NCBI RefSeq assembly: GCF_020515625.1
Contig: NZ_JAIWPJ010000001.1
Location: 1,426,001 to 1,490,000, forward strand
Reading direction: 5' to 3'
Length of the DNA: 64,000 nt
Origin: Natrinema amylolyticum
GTDB taxonomy: Archaea > Halobacteriota > Halobacteria > Halobacteriales > Natrialbaceae
Part shown: positions 35,502 through 43,647 of the stretch, piece by piece
How the letters are laid out: the number at the start of each line of letters is the position of its first letter
How positions within the stretch are numbered: the first letter of the stretch is position 1
Position numbers and translations under genes: made by a program
The notes under the pieces: generated by a model
Told to the model about the DNA's origin: nothing
Databases searched by the model: none
What the model saw: only the letters and a program-made list of their open reading frames with translations

Positions 35502-37163
35502 TTAGGGTCCGAGCGAGTCGAACACATCCGTTACCAGACCCGCGAGGATCGCCACGATGACGATTGCGACGACGAGTGCGGCCGCCGTCTGTTGGCTCGC
35601 GGAATCGCCGCCGAGATTGGGCCAGCCGATACCGGCCCCACCCCCGTTAGAGTCGCCGTATGTCGTCGTGATTGCGTCTCGCTCGGCGTCGGCCTTCTGG
35701 ATCGTCTCCTGATACTCGGTTGCATCGAAGGTGCCGTAGTCGGGTCGATCGGTGAGGCTGGTCTGATTCACCTCGTTGCCATCCCCGTCGGTCATTTTCG
35801 TGATCGTCATATTCCCCCGATAGAAAGTCACGTCTGAGGCATTGCCTCCATCCTTTCCTGTTACCATCCGTTGGGTCCCGTTGAGGTTAGAGACATCGTA
35901 CGTTTCTCCCGTCTGGAACCCACCCGCGGGCGTCTCAGCGGAGTACAGCAGTCCCTCGTAGGTGGCGTTGACGCTGTTGTATTCATACGTGACTTCGCCG
36001 GTGCTATCGTTGACGACCCGGTTTTCGTGCGTTGCTCCCTCGAAATCGACTACCATTGTCGAATCGAGCGAGGTCCGATTCATATCAAGGACCGACCGCA
36101 GCGCGTACTGGTAGCGCTCGTCGGTCACGTTCGCGTCGCCACTCAGATGGCGGACCATGCCCTCTGCACCGCGCAGTTCGTTGGGTTCGATCTCGCCGTT
36201 ATCCATCGCGGTGTAGAACTCCTGAGCGGTGCCGGATTCGTAATTTGAGACGACAGTATCCGACTGCTGCTCAAGTTCCTCGAATCGATCACGGAAGACT
36301 CGGTAATCGTAGATCGTTTTCGACTCCAGCGAGCCTGTGTTTAGCAGATGGAACGTCGGACGCCACTCTCGGCGATCCGCATCGTCGGACGTGTACCCTT
36401 CGAGATACTGCTCGTAGGTCCCTTTAGTTTCGTTGGCGTAGGACTTCTCAAAGTAGTTGGGAGTAATCGTCTCTGCGTTATTGTTTGCATCATTGAATTT
36501 GATCTTCGGGACCGCCACAGTGTGCGTACTCCCGTTCGCAACCGAAACCGAGACATTGCCCGTATCGGCCGCTGGACGGGAGGTACCCCATGACGAGAAG
36601 ATATGCACAAACCCGTTATTGATGCCGCTTTCGGTCTGAGAGACGTTCGCGTAATAGGCTATCTGTTCGGCGTGTACAGCCGATTCCTCAAGCAGACTAA
36701 TCTGTAACCGAGCGTAGTAGTCATTTATTGCAGCCTGAGCATTTGCATCGGCTACCGCTGGATCTTCGTTATTCTGGTACGCCGTCGCGATCGCGTTCCG
36801 CGCCTCCATCGACGCGATCGTTCCGGTATCCTGCAGGTAATTCTTGTACAGCCGATTTGACGCATCCTGTGACGATTTGATTCCCGTCGCTCCGACGTGA
36901 ATATCTTGCTCGATTGCGGCTGCGTCCTGGCTGGTATCGACAGAGCCGAAGACATCTTCTGCTGTCTGACAGGCCCGAGGGGCGACAAACCGGGTCATCG
37001 ATCCACAGTTCTCTTTGACCTCGATCGAGCCGCCATCGTCAGACTGAGCCGCGGCCGGCGCGGTCGCCGCGATCGGCGCGAGCATCGAGCCGACCAGCAG
37101 CGCCGCGAGCAGGACGACCCTGACCCGTTGCCCGACCGTGGGCTGTGGGCTTTGGGCCGCCAT
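35502..37163 (-). CDS. Spike-like membrane glycoprotein (pleolipovirus VP4 type)
   Basis: 553 residues. A signal peptide (about 1-40, cut near TAPAAAQS) and one C-terminal TM helix (about 526-545, ALVVAIVIVAILAGLV) frame a 480-residue exterior domain. Several N-x-S/T sites (NVSQT, NGSTHT, NETKG, NRTS, NGTQ) fit glycosylation. Pleolipoviruses have one large spike protein of this size and topology that mediates binding and fusion. The N-terminal Cys pair (ENCGSM and RACQTA) may form a disulfide. By family logic it is the host-range protein. Confidence 0.8.
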   Translation of the reverse strand: MAAQSPQPTVGQRVRVVLLAALLVGSMLAPIAATAPAAAQSDDGGSIEVKENCGSMTRFVAPRACQTAEDVFGSVDTSQDAAAIEQDIHVGATGIKSSQDASNRLYKNYLQDTGTIASMEARNAIATAYQNNEDPAVADANAQAAINDYYARLQISLLEESAVHAEQIAYYANVSQTESGINNGFVHIFSSWGTSRPAADTGNVSVSVANGSTHTVAVPKIKFNDANNNAETITPNYFEKSYANETKGTYEQYLEGYTSDDADRREWRPTFHLLNTGSLESKTIYDYRVFRDRFEELEQQSDTVVSNYESGTAQEFYTAMDNGEIEPNELRGAEGMVRHLSGDANVTDERYQYALRSVLDMNRTSLDSTMVVDFEGATHENRVVNDSTGEVTYEYNSVNATYEGLLYSAETPAGGFQTGETYDVSNLNGTQRMVTGKDGGNASDVTFYRGNMTITKMTDGDGNEVNQTSLTDRPDYGTFDATEYQETIQKADAERDAITTTYGDSNGGGAGIGWPNLGGDSASQQTAAALVVAIVIVAILAGLVTDVFDSLGP

Positions 37164-37295
37164 TCAGAGTCCCCCCGTCGCGAGTAGCAGCGCGATCATC
37201 CCGAGCTCGTACACGGCGATCGCCGAGACGATCCCGACGCCGACCGTGACTAATCCGTCCTCGAGCAGGTTGCCGGGTGATTTGATTTCCGTCAT
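37164..37295 (-). CDS. 43-residue single-TM peptide of the virion module
   Basis: Starts ATG 37295, ends directly before the spike start codon. One hydrophobic helix (about 15-41: LVTVGVGIVSAIAVYELGMI and on) with a charged N-terminus. Genes this short between the VP3-like and spike genes are seen in pleolipoviruses. The perfect spacing on both sides (5 bases to the VP3 gene, none to the spike gene) argues that it is real. Confidence 0.65.
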   Translation of the reverse strand: MTEIKSPGNLLEDGLVTVGVGIVSAIAVYELGMIALLLATGGL

Positions 37296-37300
37296 CGTGA

Positions 37301-37690
37301 TCACTCCGTGTACGACGTCCAGACTGCCCCGACACAGATTGCGAGGTAGAGGATCAGTCGGTACATATCTGGTTGGAATAGCGTTGCGAAGAACGGAATG
37401 AGCGCGTACAGGACGGGACTCGCGAAGACGAATCCCATCGTGTACGTTTCCGCTTGTGAGTAGTTCGTGCCGTCGAACTCGTTACTCCAGACGATCCACG
37501 CGAACGAGAGAATCGTCAGGACGAGCGCCACCGAGATCTCCGTGCTGCCGTACGACCAGAACGCTTGCGAGAAGTCGTACCCGCCGAAGACCTTGATTGA
37601 CCACGTCCAGATGCCTAACACCATCCCGGCTGTAATCGGGAGGATTACCAACGACAGCATGTCGATGCCGTCGAACCTGTCTGTTGCCAT
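37301..37690 (-). CDS. VP3-like internal membrane protein with four TM helices
   Basis: 129 residues from ATG 37690. Four helices are visible (about 12-32, 47-65, 80-100, 105-125) with short charged loops. Pleolipovirus VP3 is a small four-TM protein located under the lipid envelope, one of the two main virion proteins, and its gene stands upstream of the spike gene, as here. The promoter for the whole leftward module is probably in the 80 bases before it. Confidence 0.78.
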   Translation of the reverse strand: MATDRFDGIDMLSLVILPITAGMVLGIWTWSIKVFGGYDFSQAFWSYGSTEISVALVLTILSFAWIVWSNEFDGTNYSQAETYTMGFVFASPVLYALIPFFATLFQPDMYRLILYLAICVGAVWTSYTE

Positions 37691-37773
37691 AGTGCAAGCG
37701 AAAACGTTCCGGAACTGAGTGATAAAGGCCCGTTTTGAGAGATACAGCCGCTCTAACGTATGATATTGGGGAT

Positions 37774-38025
37774 CTATCGATCTAGTATCGAATACAGGTA
37801 AACAAAAACAGTCGCAAGAACACCGGCACAAGCAGCGAAACCTAAGAACAAGGCGTCAGACCAATCTTTCAAAAACGGAGATGCAGCGTTATACAAGGGA
37901 TCTCCTTTTTCGATTGTAGAGGAACGGGCTAAGGCGCTCATTCCCTCTACCCCGACGAAACCAATAGCAGAGACGATTATAAGAATAATAATTCCATGTG
38001 ATAGATCTCCACCTCGTCCATTCAT
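37774..38025 (-). CDS. Small two-TM protein before the virion module
   Basis: 83 residues. Two helices (about 9-31 and 60-80) separated by a polar loop (STIEKGDPLYNAASPFLKD). It is the first leftward gene after the divergent DUF6884-like gene. It may be part of the virion cluster or an accessory membrane peptide. Codon use is more AT-rich than in the core module. No family recognised. Confidence 0.55.
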   Translation of the reverse strand: MNGRGGDLSHGIIILIIVSAIGFVGVEGMSALARSSTIEKGDPLYNAASPFLKDWSDALFLGFAACAGVLATVFVYLYSILDR

Positions 38026-38097
38026 ATATCCTACACCATACTACATCTCAATAGTTAAATCGAATGTATTAGTTGGGCGGTGGATTGGCTTGTATTC

Positions 38098-38526
38098 ATG
38101 GCTGAAATCGGATTAGTGAGTTGCACGAAAACGAAACTCGAACAACCAGCTCCCCCTGGGAAGCTATATTCCCCATCGACGTTATTCAGCAAGGCTCAGC
38201 AGTATTGCGAACAGAACCACGACGACTGGTATATTCTCTCGGCAAAGCACCACCTACTCGAGCCGGACGGTCCACCGATCAAACCGTACGACGAGACGCT
38301 TACTGGCGCTCGAGTCGGTCGAAAACGGGAGTGGGCGAAGGAGGCGTTCGATCAACTCGAGTCAGCCGGGTTGCTTGAGTCCGATACTACTCTCGTCTTT
38401 CACGCGGGGAAAGCGTACTACGAGGAACTCTTGCCTATGCTTGAGGAGACCGAGGTGACGACTCGATTCCCAGTGGAGGGTTTGATGATAGGTGAGCGAC
38501 TCGGATGGTACAATGAGCAGATATGA
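38098..38526 (+). CDS. DUF6884-like protein (SCTKTK motif)
   Basis: 142 residues from ATG 38098. The N-terminus IGLVSCTKTKLEQPAPP, the middle DDWYILSAKHHLLEPDGPI-like segment and the end GERLGWYNEQI are the pattern of a family (DUF6884 as I recall it, distantly like YaaA) found in many viruses and plasmids. The conserved Ser-Cys and Lys suggest a nucleotide- or DNA-related enzyme, but no activity is established for it here. In the ancestral arrangement its stop overlapped the GIY-YIG gene; now that partner is 1.6 kb away. Confidence 0.6.
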   Translation: MAEIGLVSCTKTKLEQPAPPGKLYSPSTLFSKAQQYCEQNHDDWYILSAKHHLLEPDGPPIKPYDETLTGARVGRKREWAKEAFDQLESAGLLESDTTLVFHAGKAYYEELLPMLEETEVTTRFPVEGLMIGERLGWYNEQI

Positions 38527-38529
38527 ACA
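38455..38529 (+). repeat. 75-bp direct repeat, left copy (end of DUF6884-like gene)
   Basis: GTGACGACTCGATTCCCAGT begins a segment that recurs at 40055-40129 with only about four differences; the spacing is exactly 1600 bp. It covers the last 22 codons and the stop of the DUF6884-like gene and the overlapping start of the next gene. Homology fades over some 30 bases upstream. It marks the scar of the HEPN-cassette insertion. Confidence 0.9.
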
Positions 38530-38610
38530 GGATGGATCTCACCACGACAATTGGTTAAATTCGAGTACCTCATTGAAACGGGAAAGTACCGCGAACAAGT
38601 TGGCCTAAGA
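38523..38610 (+). pseudogene. Decayed 5' end of a GIY-YIG gene
   Basis: Directly after the DUF6884-like gene an ATG at 38523 opens a frame in the same overlap as the intact GIY-YIG gene at 40123, but it stops after 11 codons. Further on, TCGAGTACCTCATTGAAACG and onward matches the intact gene's TCGAGTACATCGGCGAAACG region (about 40269), so the start and the YIG motif region survive with the stretch between deleted. It is a remnant of a second GIY-YIG copy. Confidence 0.6.
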
Positions 38611-38637
38611 TCCCTACTGATAGTACTCAGTGATTTT

Positions 38638-39969
38638 CTATCCCTCATCAGTCTCCTCTTCAAGAACACCTAGTCTTTCTAAAGAATCAACTACTTGCTC
38701 TATTTCTCCCTCTGATTGTGTCATCGTCCCAAATTCCAGAAGGTACTGGAAATCGCTCATATCATACTCGTCCCAGTGTTCAAGATATAGAGTCAACAAT
38801 CCGTCTAAAAGCACTTTAGCAGCATCTCTGTGCCGTTCCAAGATTCTAGCGTCGGGCCAGTCATGTGTGAGCATATTCCGAGTAGTATCTAGCTCATTGA
38901 TTGCTTCCTCAGTTTTTGAGGGAAGCCCATTCTCAAACTCTCCTACGAAGTGTAGAGCAAACACTGCACGCTTGACGATCTCCTCATTGTCCAGTCCCTC
39001 TTTGCCTGCGAGGTGTTCGATACCCCGCCAGAAGTCGAAAAACGACCTCCGAAAGACAGGTTCGGTGATACCATCCTGGAATAATATGAGGGTATTTGCA
39101 ATCAGTTCCTGAATTCCGCTTAGTTCATCTCTTTGCTTGTAGAATCCAGGTAAGGAGTCGAAATCTTCGATGTTAGGCATGAACGTACGGTCTGCAAGGC
39201 CTCCTCGGTAGTCATAATCAAGTGCGTAGTAACGTTCAAACTCATCGCCAGAAAAGGCGAGAAAAACAAAGGGCGACTGAAGATGGGACCAGCGGTCTCG
39301 GGGTGCTCGACCGGACCCTGCCGGCCGTGGCATACTAATCCCCCATTTGTGATGGATAAAGTTGATCTCTGCCATTAGGAGTTGGAGAGTGTCTTGAACC
39401 TCGTAGATTGCGTATCGTGCGTCTCGAGCAGGGAAGATAACACGCCAATAGGACCACGAAAATCGATCGGGATCATTGGGATTCTCTTCGTAGAACGATT
39501 CGAAGTTCGATGACTGGTTTTTTATTGCCGGTTGAAGGTATTTTTCCTGCCATTCCTCATATTTGATCAGTTCAAGATTTGTTTCTCCTATATCTATCTC
39601 ATCTGGCATCGATCCTAGTACCTGTAGATTGAGGGGAAATACAATTTGGTAGTCGTTCGGTGGGTTGCCAAGGACTTCTGAGAATACTACTTGCTTCTGG
39701 TTCTCAAACTCTTTTTTGAGATCAAGATCTTCATCGGTTGTCTCAATAGTCTTCCCGAGTCTCAGTAGAATATCCTGAACAAGTTCTACTACGCCATGTT
39801 CGGACAGACGATGCCTATCATTGTCCAGATTGAGATCTTCTGAAACGGATATTACCCGCCGACGAAATTCTTTTTCTTTGCCGAGCTCGATTCTATATTC
39901 CCCGTTTCTTGGATCTTTCCACACCCGGTCTACGGCTTCCCGTACGTCCTCCATCGAGATTTCAGACAT
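38638..39969 (-). CDS. HEPN-like protein, candidate antiviral RNase (cargo)
   Basis: 443 residues, AT-rich. The C-terminal third is helical and contains RNMLTH (Arg364-x4-His369), the R-x4-6-H signature of HEPN ribonucleases, preceded by RSFFDFWRGIEHLAG, which is typical of Apea-like HEPN domains. The N-terminal 300 residues are of unknown fold (FPLNLQVLG, FARDARYAIYEV-like segments) and may sense or bind a partner. It stands alone, inserted between DUF6884-like and GIY-YIG genes with a duplicated junction. HEPN proteins of this build occur in anti-virus systems; here that is inference. Confidence 0.65.
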   Translation of the reverse strand: MSEISMEDVREAVDRVWKDPRNGEYRIELGKEKEFRRRVISVSEDLNLDNDRHRLSEHGVVELVQDILLRLGKTIETTDEDLDLKKEFENQKQVVFSEVLGNPPNDYQIVFPLNLQVLGSMPDEIDIGETNLELIKYEEWQEKYLQPAIKNQSSNFESFYEENPNDPDRFSWSYWRVIFPARDARYAIYEVQDTLQLLMAEINFIHHKWGISMPRPAGSGRAPRDRWSHLQSPFVFLAFSGDEFERYYALDYDYRGGLADRTFMPNIEDFDSLPGFYKQRDELSGIQELIANTLILFQDGITEPVFRRSFFDFWRGIEHLAGKEGLDNEEIVKRAVFALHFVGEFENGLPSKTEEAINELDTTRNMLTHDWPDARILERHRDAAKVLLDGLLTLYLEHWDEYDMSDFQYLLEFGTMTQSEGEIEQVVDSLERLGVLEEETDEG

Positions 39970-40027
39970 GAATATTCAAATTAGATGTGCCTGCGGGGTC
40001 ATTATAATTCTATGTCATTATGCAACG

Positions 40028-40125
40028 CTATTGCCGTCGCCCGACGAGACCGCGGTGACGACTCGATTCCCAGTAGAGGGTTTGATGATAGGTGAGCGAC
40101 TCGGATGGTACAACGAACGGATATG
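40028..40125 (+). pseudogene. 3' remnant of a DUF6884-like gene
   Basis: Only the last 31 codons are present, reading LLPSPDETAVTTRFPVEGL and on to GERLGWYNERI-stop, against LLPMLEETEVTTRFP in the intact gene. No start belongs to it. Its stop overlaps the ATG of the GIY-YIG gene at 40123, which shows the ancestral gene pair was DUF6884-GIY-YIG. The 75-bp direct repeat (right copy, 40055-40129) lies inside. Confidence 0.8.
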
Positions 40126-40986
40126 AACGAGACAGGTTTGTACGACGACGACTGGTTAGGCCTTGAGTGGAGCCCGTGGCTCTCTCTCGATCGAGAAGAC
40201 GGAGACCTGAGCACCATTTCAAGTGATCCCGGATTGTACCGAGTGCGCCACCAGGAACAGGATGGCCTCGAGTACATCGGCGAAACGGGACGAAGTACGC
40301 GCGGACGGGTAGGCTCGCTCGCTCGAGGGACCTACGCCGAAGAAATGCCGTATCGAGATCCCCATACCGCTGCACCGTGTCTGTGGGCAGTTCGAGATCG
40401 ATACGGGCCGGAATTCGAGGTTTCGTATTCGGTCCCGCCGGAGGCAGAAGACAAGCAGGAGCGGAAGGCGATCGAAGCCGCATTGATCGCCATCGCTCGT
40501 CGAGAGATGGGCGAGAGTCCAACGGCGAACTTCGGCCGAATCATCGACGGCTACAAGCAGTCGAGTTACAACAAAGACGGCATCGTCGGTGGGCCGCTAC
40601 CGGAGGGAGAGACGGAACCGAACTGCGAGGGTGGGCGCGGGCCGGTCCCGTGGGAGAACGCCGACGCCGTGACCGATCCGAACTGGATGGGTCTCGAGTG
40701 GTCCGAACCGTATCTGCTTGACAACCGACTCGAGCCGGAACTGCCCGATAATGGTGTCTATCGGATCTGGTACGAGGGTGATACACCGCCTCTCGCGTAT
40801 ATCGGTGAAACCTCAGCGTTCACCGGACGGCTGCGACGCCACGAAGATACGTTCGGCAGTGAGGCGCTGTTTTCGGTTGCGACAGCAGATAGGCTTGAGG
40901 CAAAGCATAAACGAACAGAGATTGAAACCGAGTTAATTGGGAGTCACTATTTAAATACTTGCCAGTCTCCTCAACACCAATTTTAA
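40123..40986 (+). CDS. Protein with two GIY-YIG nuclease domains
   Basis: 287 residues. Domain 1: GLY at 37-39, YIG at 51-53, Arg near 57-62, Glu118 and Asn136. Domain 2: GVY at 211-213, YIG at 226-228, Arg236 region, Glu268-270. Both halves begin with the same frame GLEWSPWL/GLEWSEPYLLD, so the gene arose by internal duplication. GIY-YIG proteins cut DNA with one metal ion; homing, repair and restriction enzymes use the fold. A tandem pair could cut two strands or sites. The end of the gene (last 40 codons) is AT-rich, perhaps blended with the cargo that follows. Confidence 0.75.
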   Translation: MNETGLYDDDWLGLEWSPWLSLDREDGDLSTISSDPGLYRVRHQEQDGLEYIGETGRSTRGRVGSLARGTYAEEMPYRDPHTAAPCLWAVRDRYGPEFEVSYSVPPEAEDKQERKAIEAALIAIARREMGESPTANFGRIIDGYKQSSYNKDGIVGGPLPEGETEPNCEGGRGPVPWENADAVTDPNWMGLEWSEPYLLDNRLEPELPDNGVYRIWYEGDTPPLAYIGETSAFTGRLRRHEDTFGSEALFSVATADRLEAKHKRTEIETELIGSHYLNTCQSPQHQF

Positions 40987-40998
40987 GATCTCTTGTGT

Positions 40999-41265
40999 TT
41001 ACGATTCGGGCTTGATCTTAGCTTCTTCAAGGTATTCGCTCTCTCCTGAATAGATCGGCTTCCCTTCGTATTCGATTAATAGTCGTTCTAACTTCGCGAT
41101 CTGTTCTGCAGTATCATCAAGTATTTTTGCCGCCTCTATAACGAGTTCGTCCTTCCTCCCTCCATTAATACTCATGAACTTCTCCGTTAAATCATCCAGA
41201 GCATACTGCTTCGCAGTTGAATGATACTCTTCATTATGTTTATCCCTATCCTTCATTTCAGCCAT
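40999..41265 (-). CDS. Small helical cargo protein, partner of the DUF2254-like gene
   Basis: 88 residues, charged, predicted all helical (VIEAAKILDDTAEQIAKLERL). It has no TM or enzyme motif. It lies 41 bases downstream of the large membrane-protein gene in the same direction and is equally AT-rich, so the two are likely one transcript. No family recognised. It may be a soluble partner of the membrane protein. Confidence 0.55.
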   Translation of the reverse strand: MAEMKDRDKHNEEYHSTAKQYALDDLTEKFMSINGGRKDELVIEAAKILDDTAEQIAKLERLLIEYEGKPIYSGESEYLEEAKIKPES

Positions 41266-41306
41266 ATAGGTGCCAACTTGGGTACCCCCTCCTTTGTCCT
41301 TTCCAT

Positions 41307-42962
41307 CTATATTTCAGCACAATCTCTCTCTATTTTATTCTCTATGTATTCTTCGAAAGAACAGTCCCGATCAGTTACTGGCCTCGGTGAGGTACTAATT
41401 GATATATCACTGACATGATCTGAGCCAAGTTGTAGATTATCAATATGGTATTGAGGATCAATCTCACCACTTAAAATACTATCATATGTGGAAGATAAGA
41501 GTTCATCAGAGGGGTCAATTCTTATCATTATATTCCCATTTTTCATCACATGGTTTACGGATTCGAATCGAAGATAGTCTAAGTACAATATTGTCCCCAA
41601 CCAAAGTTGCAGAAGTAAATCCAAATCAGAATTGGTTAAAAACCGGAACCCCTTCGCCCATCCTTCCGCCACAAAACCCCAGTTCACTTGTCTACTATCC
41701 GACTTTTCCTCGTATCTAATATGAGCAGAGGTGATCTGTGACAAGGATGTGTAGCAGTACCACAAAGAACGTATCTCAGTAGACATCTTCTGTCCATTAT
41801 CGGTTGTAGAGTGGTCAAGACCATGTGTCCAGTCAATATATTGCTCCGATATACCGTCTTCTTTCTTACTTAGTAGATCATCGAATGTCTCTGGTATTAT
41901 TTTCATAGTTAATATAGAGTAATGAAACAGGTTATTTTGAGTAGAATCACGTGTCTCAATTGAGTTTGATGCCTCTATAGCCAAAACTCTAATTCCAGAA
42001 CCCGCGGCTTTGAAACAGTCATTTTCAACTGCCTCAGCAATTACATTACCTGACTTTTCGATTGCATCTCCTCTAACTTCTTCGCTCGCTTTATCGAATT
42101 CTAAGGTGGAAATGACTTTTCCAAATCCTTGTAGGGAATATAAGGTAGTGGTCTCTAAGTTCTCTTTGGCCGCTGCTTTTCCGACTTTTTCAAGTGAAGA
42201 TAGTCCGCTAGAGGATTCTTGTTGAAGTCCCGTATCAGCGGCCTTCTTTATGGTATTTGGCAGTCGATTAGCACAAAGCTCCTCTAGTGAGTTTTTCACT
42301 TGACCATCGTTATCTAATTCTGTAATATTTTCTTCTTTTATGAGATTTTCTGTAGACGATCCTATTATTCTTAGCCCGCGACATACTGCAGGAGTATCTT
42401 GATCTGTGATTGAAGAGTTGATAATTGAAACTGGTACCAAGTAAGGGTCATTTTTTGTTGAATCAGCCGCTTCCTCTGCTTTTTTAACAATGTCGTTTGG
42501 TTCAAGAGTCTCTTCAATCCTATCTAAGATTCCCTCTGGTGTAGTTTGTTCTAGAATCTTGTCGACAAAGTGGTATAGCGCAATAAATGCAAATCCTGCA
42601 AACCAACCAGAACCGAAGACAAGAAAACTCAGTGTTGTTTTTCCGACGATCTCGGAAACGTAGAGTGTAGAAAGTGAGAATAAAATCGATACACCAAATA
42701 TTCCTATTGTTGTTTTGTATTCCTTATCTGACTTGAATAATCCTACCACTCTTGGAGAATACCTTGATGTCGATAATTGGACTGCAACAACAACAACAGA
42801 AAATACGATAGCAAAGATTGTTGTTTGTGCTGCTACCAGTGTAGTCAATATATCTGTACTAATCTCTGGTATTTTGTAATCTATGGTCGCCGATGCTAAG
42901 ATCATGAAAATTCCCATAATAACCCATACAACTGCAATGTCTGATTTGAATTCCACCTTCAT
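41307..42962 (-). CDS. DUF2254-like membrane protein with large cytoplasmic domain (cargo)
   Basis: 551 residues, AT-rich (Ser, Asn, Ile, Lys). Four TM helices at about 8-27, 38-62, 86-105 and 110-132. The segment after TM2, VAVQLSTSRYSPRVVGLF, is the pattern of DUF2254 membrane proteins (typically LQLASSQFSPRxL). The 400-residue cytoplasmic part is helical, repeat-like and ends FEEYIENKIERDCAEI. Function of the family is unknown. In a provirus, right beside the repressor, it looks like a lysogenic conversion or exclusion gene. Confidence 0.7.
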   Translation of the reverse strand: MKVEFKSDIAVVWVIMGIFMILASATIDYKIPEISTDILTTLVAAQTTIFAIVFSVVVVAVQLSTSRYSPRVVGLFKSDKEYKTTIGIFGVSILFSLSTLYVSEIVGKTTLSFLVFGSGWFAGFAFIALYHFVDKILEQTTPEGILDRIEETLEPNDIVKKAEEAADSTKNDPYLVPVSIINSSITDQDTPAVCRGLRIIGSSTENLIKEENITELDNDGQVKNSLEELCANRLPNTIKKAADTGLQQESSSGLSSLEKVGKAAAKENLETTTLYSLQGFGKVISTLEFDKASEEVRGDAIEKSGNVIAEAVENDCFKAAGSGIRVLAIEASNSIETRDSTQNNLFHYSILTMKIIPETFDDLLSKKEDGISEQYIDWTHGLDHSTTDNGQKMSTEIRSLWYCYTSLSQITSAHIRYEEKSDSRQVNWGFVAEGWAKGFRFLTNSDLDLLLQLWLGTILYLDYLRFESVNHVMKNGNIMIRIDPSDELLSSTYDSILSGEIDPQYHIDNLQLGSDHVSDISISTSPRPVTDRDCSFEEYIENKIERDCAEI

Positions 42963-42988
42963 AACTAATTATATGTTCTATTCATATA

Positions 42989-43228
42989 CTAATCTCTATC
43001 ATTTATCATTTTTTCTCCTTTTTCAGTTATCCACCATGCACGCCCTTGTCCGATTTTTTTACTATCTAATCCCCCCCTTTCTTGCAACTCACGCAGCCGC
43101 TGATAAGTTCCAGTTTTTCCGATTGGAAGACTATGAGCTACTTCTGGAGCAGATAGCACTGGGTCCTCACTCTCTACAAAGACGGCCAATATTTCTGAAT
43201 CAGAAACCGTCCGTTCTCTGCCAACCAT
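42989..43228 (-). CDS. Winged-helix regulator (candidate provirus repressor)
   Basis: 79 residues, a single wHTH: SDSEILAVFVESEDPVLSAP, recognition helix KTGTYQRLRELQERG, and wing GQGRAWWITEKG. Such small proteins are common halovirus repressors. It is divergent from the integrase across a 490-bp region, the classical place for a lysogeny switch. Reading frame is complete. The AT-rich cargo gene starts 27 bases downstream of its stop and may be transcribed with it, so it could be expressed in the lysogen. Confidence 0.75.
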   Translation of the reverse strand: MVGRERTVSDSEILAVFVESEDPVLSAPEVAHSLPIGKTGTYQRLRELQERGGLDSKKIGQGRAWWITEKGEKMINDRD

Positions 43229-43647
43229 TCCCTATTTCAGGGCTACTATCCAGCAACTATAGTCTATCTGTCAAAAGCTACTCTGGAGAAATTAGCTACG
43301 CCGGAATAATTAAATGGCCGAAGTTCAATTACAGGTTCAACGGAAGCTATACGCGGACCTGACTCTCACGGGTCCCGAAAGGTAGCGGACCGGTGTTTGG
43401 GCACCGGGTCCGCGAGAAGCTCCCGTAACCAAGCTACGGAAGCATGATCGACAACACACACGCGGGGTATAAACTCCCCGTTCGATGGACGCCATCTGGC
43501 ACTTTCGGAAGTATCGGAAACGGCCCGGTTAGGCTTAATACTCAACGGAACAGACAGTCAGATCAACCGACGGACAGCAGCCGCGCACGCCCCAGCTCCT
43601 ACACAGTGGCGTGCACGGTTCGTCCGCGGTCCCACAACAGTGAGACC
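43229..43647. promoter_or_regulatory. Immunity/control region between repressor and integrase
   Basis: No convincing gene in the first 400 bases; an open frame from 43444 is judged non-coding. Hairpins are frequent: GCGGACCGGTG pairs with CACCGGGTCCGC with one bulge (43388-43416 approximately), and GCTCCCGT with ACGGAAGC. A TATA sequence lies in the loop of CGGGGTATAAACTCCCCG (43463-43480), which would drive integrase expression rightward from about 43500. The AT-rich 43229-43330 part should hold the repressor promoter. Confidence 0.45.

Noticed and set aside
38521-40130. Transposon explanation for the repeated junction
   Set aside because: The repeat is gene sequence of 75 bp with mismatches and graded ends; no transposase, terminal inverted repeats or short target duplication is seen.
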